In this document: positions 33,143 to 38,327 of the stretch, one piece after another
Layout: each line of letters starts with the position of its first letter
How positions within the stretch are numbered: position 1 is the stretch's first letter
DNA from: Microcaldota archaeon
GTDB lineage: Archaea; Micrarchaeota; Micrarchaeia; Anstonellales; Bilamarchaeaceae
NCBI GenBank assembly: GCA_018812715.1
Contig: JAHJCT010000031.1
Coordinates: 1-38,327, forward strand
DNA: 38,327 nucleotides
Direction: 5' to 3'
Made by a program: the position numbers and the translations under genes
Notes under the pieces: model-generated
What the model was told of the DNA's origin: nothing
The model's database searches: none
Seen by the model: only the letters and a program-made list of their open reading frames with translations

Positions 33143-33376
33143 ATGGCAAAAGTTATTGTATATACCGCGGAATGGTGCCCTTGGTGCCATAAGGTAATGG
33201 ATTTTTTAAAAGAGAATAAGGTTGAATTTGAACCAAGAGATGTCAGTAATAAGGAATTTGCTAAAGAATCAATGGAAAAAAGCGGGCAAGGAGGCATTCC
33301 AGTAACTGACATTGACGGACAGATAGTAGTTGGCTTTGATGTGAAAAAAATCAAAGAATTACTTGGGTTAGAGTGA
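33143..33376 (+). CDS. Glutaredoxin-like protein (CPWC)
   Basis: 77 residues: VIVYTAEWCPWCHKVMDFLKENKVEFE with the CxxC, then GIPVTDIDGQIVVGFDVKKIKELL with the cis-Pro and the GF turn. It is the single-domain glutaredoxin/NrdH-like family and a thiol-disulfide reductant. It could serve the class II ribonucleotide reductase, which here lacks its own C-terminal Cys tail, but the two genes are far apart. It ends 1 bp before the stop of the convergent lipoprotein gene. Confidence 0.92.
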   Translation: MAKVIVYTAEWCPWCHKVMDFLKENKVEFEPRDVSNKEFAKESMEKSGQGGIPVTDIDGQIVVGFDVKKIKELLGLE

Positions 33377-33377
33377 A

Positions 33378-34379
33378 TTAGTTTTCAACACCAAGCACTT
33401 CTCCAGTTTCGATGTCAATGGCAACATCAGTTTCACCATTAATTTCAACAACATAAACCATTTTTCCGTATTTTTCTTCGATTTCTATATCTGTTACTTC
33501 TCCTGAAACTTCAGATAGTGCAATGTTTTTTGCTTCTTCTTCTGATATTTCTGAAGGGACGTATTCTTCAGGTATTTCTTCTGGAATTTCCATCATACTG
33601 CCAGTAGTTATATTGATCAATTGGACAGTTTCATTATCTTCAAGCACAACTTCCAATGCCACTCCACCAACTTCAGAACAGTAATATTTATGCTCGACAT
33701 TGCCTGGATCTAGTGGTGTCCAGTCACTTGTTTTCAAGCAATCTGTAAACGAACCAAATGGAACGTCAACAGATTCTCCTAATGCAAGAACATCTGCCAT
33801 GTCTTCTGCTTCGCCTTGATAGTATTCTTGTCTGTAAGAATCATTGATTTGTGGATTGGCTTTCATGATTATACCTGGTTTAGCTCCGTCAACTCCTGCT
33901 TCCCAAGAGCCTTTGGTATTAACTACTTGTCCAGCTACAAGTTCTTGTGTCTCTTCACCAAAATACCAAACATTTCCTTCGCTATCCTGTGCGTACCAAT
34001 CTTTAGTATCTTCAATAAGATCTCCATCCAACCACACACGATCCCATACAACAATGGTTGTAACACCAAGAACTTGCCTAGTCTCGTTTGTTGTAAAAAC
34101 TTCTATACGTTCTAGACCATCCTCAGTCTCACTTTCATAGATAAATGTCTCACCAGGAGTTAATGTAAAGTAAGGATTGTTTACTCCAGATATAAAATCA
34201 TTCGGATCGATGGTTGGATTATACTCTTCTGCAAGCTGTTCTTCTGTAACAATGGAAGTTTCATTCTCAACAGTTAGATTCAAAGTTTCATTTTCCAAAG
34301 TTTGATTTTCCTCGCTTATTTCCTGAGTACATCCAGATATTAAAAGCAATAGCGCACACGTTATCAAAATTTTTTCCAT
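33378..34379 (-). CDS. Lipoprotein with C-terminal PepSY-like domain
   Basis: 333 residues. A short signal peptide ends in the lipobox LLISGC (Cys ~17), followed by an Asn/Glu/Thr-rich linker with several N-glycosylation-type sequons (to ~55). A beta-rich middle domain (NPYFTLTPGETFIYESET..., ending near 265, with a Cys pair around FTDCLKTS and HKYYCSEV) is followed by a PepSY-like domain (EISEEEAKNIALSEVSG..., VYVVEINGETDVAIDIETGEVLGVE). It is anchored on the outer face of the membrane. The role is unknown: PepSY domains often restrain proteases or bind peptides. Divergent from the phosphatidyltransferase gene. Confidence 0.75.
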   Translation of the reverse strand: MEKILITCALLLLISGCTQEISEENQTLENETLNLTVENETSIVTEEQLAEEYNPTIDPNDFISGVNNPYFTLTPGETFIYESETEDGLERIEVFTTNETRQVLGVTTIVVWDRVWLDGDLIEDTKDWYAQDSEGNVWYFGEETQELVAGQVVNTKGSWEAGVDGAKPGIIMKANPQINDSYRQEYYQGEAEDMADVLALGESVDVPFGSFTDCLKTSDWTPLDPGNVEHKYYCSEVGGVALEVVLEDNETVQLINITTGSMMEIPEEIPEEYVPSEISEEEAKNIALSEVSGEVTDIEIEEKYGKMVYVVEINGETDVAIDIETGEVLGVEN

Positions 34380-34407
34380 AAGGCATCACACCTAATACTG
34401 CACGCGC

Positions 34408-34418
34408 TTTTATATTTT
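34408..34418. promoter_or_regulatory. Shared divergent A/T box (lipoprotein / CDP-alcohol phosphatidyltransferase)
   Basis: TTTTATATTTT centred near 34412: 26 bp before the ATG at 34438 and 33 bp from the minus-strand ATG at 34379, which also has an AGGTG site. No second box is seen. Confidence 0.5.
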
Positions 34419-34437
34419 TTTGTTCAATCCAATGCAT

Positions 34438-35037
34438 ATGCTCAAACAAAATATTTCATTGAAGCAAATGCAAGAGAGCATTGGCAAGTTACTTGCTGTG
34501 ATACCACTATCTCCAAATCACTGGACTTTTCTTTCCGTAGTGTTGGCACTTGCTGGCGGAGTATTAGTAGCTTATAATGAATTGGTTGCCGGACTTGCTT
34601 TCTTTGCTTTAGCTGGATTGTTTGATGTTATAGATGGCGCAGTAGCCAGAGCAAGAAAAGAAGTAAGTAAATTAGGCGGATTTGTAGATGGTGTTGCTGA
34701 CAGATTTGTAGAGGCAATTTTCCTTTTTTCATTTATGTTTTATCAATTGCCAGAAATTTTTATAGATGCAAAGATCTGGCTTGCAGGTGTTATTTTTCTG
34801 GGAACATGCATGCCATCATTTATCAGGGCATATGCGGATCACAAAGAAGTAATATCAAAGAAAAAAGCGCTTGAACTTGGTGGAATTTGCGAAAGAAGTG
34901 AAAGAGTTTTGATAATTATAATTGGACTGGTATTTGGCATATTTTATGGTATGGATTATTTTGTATACGGACTTATCGTAGCCAGTATATTGTCGCTGAT
35001 AACTATAGTTCAAAGGCTTCTGCAAATTTTACGATGA
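34438..35037 (+). CDS. CDP-alcohol phosphatidyltransferase
   Basis: 199 residues from the ATG at 34438; TTG 34420 and ATG 34432 are in-frame alternatives. About six membrane helices. The signature reads DVIDGAVARARKEVSKLGGFVDGVADR, which fits D-x2-D-G-x2-A-R-x8-G-x3-D-x3-D exactly; these Asp bind the metal and CDP. It joins an alcohol such as inositol phosphate, glycerol phosphate or serine to a CDP-activated archaeal lipid. Which one cannot be read from the sequence. The 3' end overlaps the HTH gene by 9 bp. Confidence 0.9.
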   Translation: MLKQNISLKQMQESIGKLLAVIPLSPNHWTFLSVVLALAGGVLVAYNELVAGLAFFALAGLFDVIDGAVARARKEVSKLGGFVDGVADRFVEAIFLFSFMFYQLPEIFIDAKIWLAGVIFLGTCMPSFIRAYADHKEVISKKKALELGGICERSERVLIIIIGLVFGIFYGMDYFVYGLIVASILSLITIVQRLLQILR

Positions 35038-35568
35038 CCTCATGCGATTTCTTAGTAAAATTCCGAGTGATGCAAGTATACAGATTAAACTGATTATAGT
35101 TATTGTCAAAGGTACTGTAGGCAATTCGGTTGTCTCGACAACAGTTGTTTCATTTGCTAGTGGCTCTTCATAAGCCATTGCACCTTCAAGCATTTCTTCT
35201 TTAGCCAATGATGCTTCTCCAAGTTGAGTTTCACTAGGAAGAGAAAGCATTGAGAAAATAGAAAATATCAAAGCGACAGTTGAAATTGAAAGAAGAATCC
35301 AAACTTTGATTTCTTTTGGGCCGATTATCCCTTTTCCTTTTTTTGTTAGTTCGTAGTATTTCCATTTGTGGCCATCATCAATTCTTTCAATCAATCCGGC
35401 TTTTTTAAGGGTTTCAAGATGTTCTTTTGTCCCAGATACTGACATGTTTAATTCTTTTGATAATTCGGAAAGGGTTTTTCTCCTTTCTTTAAGTGATTTG
35501 AGAATTTTTACCCTTGTATCTGCTGCAAGTGCTTCAAAGCTTGTTCTATCAAGGACAATTTCCTCCAT
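35029..35568 (-). CDS. Membrane-anchored winged-helix (ArsR-like) regulator
   Basis: 179 residues. The N-terminal ~75 residues are a winged helix-turn-helix: LAADTRVKILKSLKERRKTLSELSKEL, then MSVSGTKEHLETLKKAGLIERID (recognition helix) and WKYYELTKKGK (wing). Two membrane helices follow (about 92-108 and 155-172), separated by an acidic Glu/Thr loop that would lie outside the cell. This layout ties DNA binding to the membrane, as in one-component sensors. No ligand-binding domain is evident beyond the loop. An A/T box (about 35589-35602) lies upstream. Confidence 0.8.
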   Translation of the reverse strand: MEEIVLDRTSFEALAADTRVKILKSLKERRKTLSELSKELNMSVSGTKEHLETLKKAGLIERIDDGHKWKYYELTKKGKGIIGPKEIKVWILLSISTVALIFSIFSMLSLPSETQLGEASLAKEEMLEGAMAYEEPLANETTVVETTELPTVPLTITIISLICILASLGILLRNRMRSS

Positions 35569-35631
35569 GAAAAAACCATAATGAAACCGTATTATATATG
35601 CTTATGATTTAGTGCGGTCAGAGACGAAGTA

Positions 35632-36924
35632 TTAATTTGGGGAAAATAATTCTTTCCAAACGTGAACAACTTTTGGAAGATTCTCTCTTGTAAAGAGATT
35701 AGTCTTTTGCACCCCTTCTGCTTGAGATTTCACTGAATCAAGAACTTCAGGAGTTATTCCTAAACGCTGATCAGATGTAGCGAAACTCCTGAGAGTTATC
35801 TCAGCTGCCTGCATAAGCTCAGCATCACTTGCAGTAAGATAAATGTGATCCCCTTCTTCTTGAGTACTCGGCATTCTTTTCAAATCAAAAAGTCGACTAA
35901 CTAGATAAGGAACTACCGTTTGATAGAAGGTATTGTGTTCAGGTAATGGCACGGCATTTATGGCGTCTTTTCTGAACATTCTACTTACACATTCATGATA
36001 ACTTCCATATGCTGCTGTTGCAATTCTAGACAATAAATTAGAAAGCAGATCTATTTCAGATCTACGCAAAGTAGGATTTGTTTGCAATTTTGTTTTGAAG
36101 ATATCCAATGCAATCTCAAAAATCAAAGAGCTTTTTGTTATGTGATTACAAAGGTTAATTGTATGCTCAACAACATCATCAGACCGAGTAGAGTGTACCG
36201 GTTCTCCTGTAAAACGCAATTGTAGTAATGCCTTAAGCATATCCTGTGGATTTGGTCTGCCCCTCATTGTTGCTAATTCGTTCAATGCTCTTTCATAGGC
36301 AGCAAAATCCATTTCATCTGGAAAGACCAACCCTACTCTTCTTCGAAGAATTTCTCTCATATTTCCCTGGGCGTCGCGCCTATCAAGTAATGCAAAAGAA
36401 TCTGGGGTTTCTGGTTCACAAAATCTAAACAGATTTATTCTCAAAACAGTGTCCTCAAGAATCAACGCCATATCCAAAAGAATTTGTTTTGTGTCTTGTG
36501 AAGACGCAAAACTTAGTTCGCCGTAAACATTAGTACAAAGAGCTGCTTGATAAACTTGATGTTCGCCCATTGTACGTTTTTCAACTAATGGGCCAAACAA
36601 TGCAGGTACAGATGGAAGTGCTAGATCTACTTGTCCGGGTCTAAGTCCAGTCATAGCTCTTTGGAAAATACTTATTCTTTCTTCCATAGAAATCATTGGC
36701 ATCCTAACGTACCAATTTCCATTCAAATACATTTCATGAACATAATGCGATGTTTGTGAAGTTTCAGGTTGAATTTCTTCAAGCATGGGTTCTATTAAAG
36801 AAGGTTTAGACGGGGTAAGAGAAGCAATTGTTCTTCTATATTGACTTGTTTTTGCTTGTTGGAAAAAATCAGGAATATGAGGTTTTGGGTCTTGATTATG
36901 TCTAAGGTTTTTTTTACGTGTCAT
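35632..36924 (-). CDS. Large helical protein of unknown function
   Basis: 430 residues from the ATG at 36924; the frame is open to 36969, but the A/T box (AATTTAAAC, about 36949-36957) predicts transcription from ~36927, so the mRNA is leaderless. A basic, Pro-rich N-terminus (to ~80) is followed by a mostly helical body with several Arg-rich stretches (ALLDRRDAQGNMREILRRRVG; LRRSEIDLLSNLLSRIATAAYGS). There is no signal peptide, no membrane helix and no recognised motif. It lies directly before the rRNA operon on the opposite strand. Base composition is like its neighbours. Confidence 0.55.
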   Translation of the reverse strand: MTRKKNLRHNQDPKPHIPDFFQQAKTSQYRRTIASLTPSKPSLIEPMLEEIQPETSQTSHYVHEMYLNGNWYVRMPMISMEERISIFQRAMTGLRPGQVDLALPSVPALFGPLVEKRTMGEHQVYQAALCTNVYGELSFASSQDTKQILLDMALILEDTVLRINLFRFCEPETPDSFALLDRRDAQGNMREILRRRVGLVFPDEMDFAAYERALNELATMRGRPNPQDMLKALLQLRFTGEPVHSTRSDDVVEHTINLCNHITKSSLIFEIALDIFKTKLQTNPTLRRSEIDLLSNLLSRIATAAYGSYHECVSRMFRKDAINAVPLPEHNTFYQTVVPYLVSRLFDLKRMPSTQEEGDHIYLTASDAELMQAAEITLRSFATSDQRLGITPEVLDSVKSQAEGVQKTNLFTRENLPKVVHVWKELFSPN

Positions 36925-37023
36925 AAATTTATGTATATGTATAATACAGTTTAAATTACTTTCTACCACATATCACTTGTTTTTTAATCGAAGATCAATT
37001 TCCAACAAACGGCCTGCGTAACA

Positions 37024-37031
37024 TTTATAAA
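37024..37031 (+). promoter_or_regulatory. TATA box of the rRNA transcript
   Basis: TTTATAAA within the run ACATTTATAAAC, a strong archaeal box. Transcription would start near 37054, about 155 nt before the mature 16S. The segment 36925-37023 holds the divergent promoter of the upstream gene and nothing else I can support. Confidence 0.6.
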
Positions 37032-37063
37032 CTCGTTTCCCTCTATATATGTCTCGTCGCTTT

Positions 37064-37140
37064 TTGAGCGTACATTTTATGTCAGATTGCGACATCTTTT
37101 TGTGGAAATCTATTCCTTATAGATTTGACTCACGCTTCAA
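37064..37140 (+). other. Structured 16S leader
   Basis: TTGAGCGT (37064-37071) can pair with ACGCTTCAA (37132-37140, one bulge), enclosing a short TGTC/GACA stem and a perfect 8-bp hairpin AAATCTAT/ATAGATTT (37106-37113 with 37119-37126). It is probably part of pre-rRNA folding or processing. The 3' partner of the main processing stem is outside the window. Confidence 0.4.
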
Positions 37141-37469
37141 GAGATAGATATCTGAACAACGTCGATTCCGATATAATAAAATACTCTCAAATCCGATTTA
37201 TGGGATCAACTCCAGTTGATCCTGCTGGAGGGTACTGCTATCAGACTTCGATTAAGCCATGCAAGTCAGCTCATTCACTTGGATGGGCGGCAAAAGGCTG
37301 AGTAACACGTGGTCAATCTGCCCTAAGGACGTGGATATCCTCGGGAAACTGAGGTCAACCCACGATAGGTGCCCTATGCTGGAATGCTTGGGCATCCAAA
37401 AGGCTGGTGAATTGGAGCCAGTTCGCCTTAGGATGAGACTGCGCCGGATTATGGTTGTTGGGGAGGTAA

Positions 37470-37512
37470 ATATGCAAAGCAAGCTTTGCAATTTTTGCTT
37501 TGTGTAGCAAAA
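37470..37512 (+). other. Double-hairpin insertion in 16S near E. coli position ~260
   Basis: Between GGTAA and ATGGCTCACC, which are adjacent in ordinary 16S, lie ~40 extra bases made of two hairpins: TGCAAAG/CTTTGCA (37473-37479, 37484-37490) and TTTTGCT/AGCAAAA (37493-37499, 37506-37512). There is no intron-type junction. Confidence 0.7.
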
Positions 37513-37586
37513 TGGCTCACCAAGCCGATAATCCGTAGGGGCCATGGGAGTGGTGGCCCCCAGAAGGGTACTGAGACAAGGACCCT

Positions 37587-37625
<39 letters not shown>

Positions 37626-38061
37626 CACGAAAGTGTGATAAGGGGAGTCTGAGTGGCGATAGCATAGCTATCGTCTTTTGCCAAGTGTAAATAGCTTGGA
37701 GAATAAGGGTGTGGGCAATCACACCCTGAACGAACAGTCTTTAGGGAGTGGCCTAAGACTGGTGGCAGCCGCCGCGGTAACACCAGCGCCTCGAGTGGTA
37801 CCCACGGATATTGGGCCTAGAGCGTCCGTAGCCGGACGATTAAGTCCGCTGTGAAATGTTGGGGCTCAACCCTAACGCTTGCAGTGGATACTGGTTGTCT
37901 TGGGAACGGGGGAGGATCGGAGTACTTCCGGGGTAGGGGTAAAAACCCTTGAATGCGTTCACGATTTGCAATCAAGGGATTGCAATCCGTTGAGCCTGGA
38001 AGGACTACCAGTGGCGAAGGCGCCGATCCAAAACGTGTCCGACGGTGAGGGACGAAAGCTG

Positions 38062-38095
<34 letters not shown>

Positions 38096-38160
38096 CAGCT
38101 GTAAATTATGCAGACTGAGGTGTTACACATGAGTAATCATGTGTAGTGCTGTAGCGTAGT

Positions 38161-38213
38161 AAGCTTTTTAGGAAAAAGCTTAACCAAAAACTTGCTAAAA
38201 AGCTTGCGCAAGT
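38161..38213 (+). other. Hairpin insertion in 16S near E. coli position ~860
   Basis: After GTGCTGTAGCG, and before GTTAAGTCTGCCGCC, are about 50 extra bases. A perfect 9-bp hairpin AAGCTTTTT/AAAAAGCTT (38161-38169, 38173-38181) is followed by an ACTTGC...GCAAGT stem ending at 38213. It is probably an expansion segment of helix 26/26a. Confidence 0.65.
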
Positions 38214-38251
38214 GTTAAGTCTGCCGCCTGGGGAGTACGATCGCAAGATTT

Positions 38252-38285
<34 letters not shown>

Positions 38286-38327
38286 CCGTGGATGCTACGG
38301 TTTAATTGGATACAACGCCGGAAATAT

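Overview
The window is about 38 kb of a small, gene-dense, AT-rich archaeal chromosome. Archaeal markers are the diphthine synthase DphB, the ABCE1/Rli1 recycling ATPase, the bifunctional FBP aldolase/phosphatase, an archaeal-type glutamyl-tRNA synthetase and a Dpo4-type polymerase. TATA boxes with leaderless mRNAs, a 16S gene with an archaeal 5' end and a tRNA with non-coding introns agree with this. Tight packing with 4-9 bp convergent overlaps, many short unrecognised proteins, a 16S with hairpin insertions and GTGG at the usual GTGC/GTGT of the 515 site all resemble DPANN lineages such as Micrarchaeota or Diapherotrites. That placement is inference and no tree was run. I see no insertion sequence, CRISPR array, phage or plasmid gene.

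Layout. 1-4.6 kb: a Lys-tailed zinc-ribbon protein, a large exported protein with a beta-barrel-like region and a transglutaminase-like C-terminus, a membrane protein, a tiny zinc-ribbon gene that appears to start at CTG, and a class III aminotransferase. 4.6-9.3 kb: flavin reductase-like protein, HIT protein, an RNA m5C methyltransferase beside a small RNA-binding-like partner, a PsbP/DcrB-like protein, a SAM methyltransferase, DNA polymerase IV and a 33-residue basic peptide gene. 9.3-14.7 kb: dphB, a surface lipoprotein, DUF192, FBP aldolase/phosphatase and an unusually long class IV aminotransferase. 14.6-18.7 kb: class II ribonucleotide reductase with an intein placed directly before the radical cysteine, then a secreted VWA protein. 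18.7-26.8 kb: two paralogous membrane proteins, gltX, a YgjP-type metalloprotease, an MFS transporter, a thioredoxin-like protein, and the divergent kbl/tdh pair for threonine-to-glycine conversion. 26.8-27.2 kb: tRNA-Pro(CGG) with two introns. 27.2-37 kb: a kinase-like protein with a HEAT-like partner, ilvE, Rli1, a cation/proton antiporter, glutaredoxin, a PepSY lipoprotein, a CDP-alcohol phosphatidyltransferase, a membrane-anchored HTH regulator and an unknown protein. 37.0 kb to the end: rRNA promoter, structured leader and a partial 16S gene.

Expression logic. Most first genes look leaderless: an A/T box is centred 25-30 bp before the start codon. Several divergent pairs share a single near-palindromic box with start codons 52-60 bp apart, about twice 26. 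Genes inside operons instead carry GGTGA or GGAGG ribosome-binding sites 4-8 nt before the start. These two rules were used to choose many starts and they support the CTG start at 3259.

Most worth following: the tRNA-Pro gene, which folds into an exact 73-nt cloverleaf only after removal of a 76-nt intron at 37/38 and a 114-nt intron at 59/60 in the T-loop, each with a relaxed bulge-helix-bulge junction; the barrel-like surface protein; the small basic peptide; and the kinase-like/HEAT operon.
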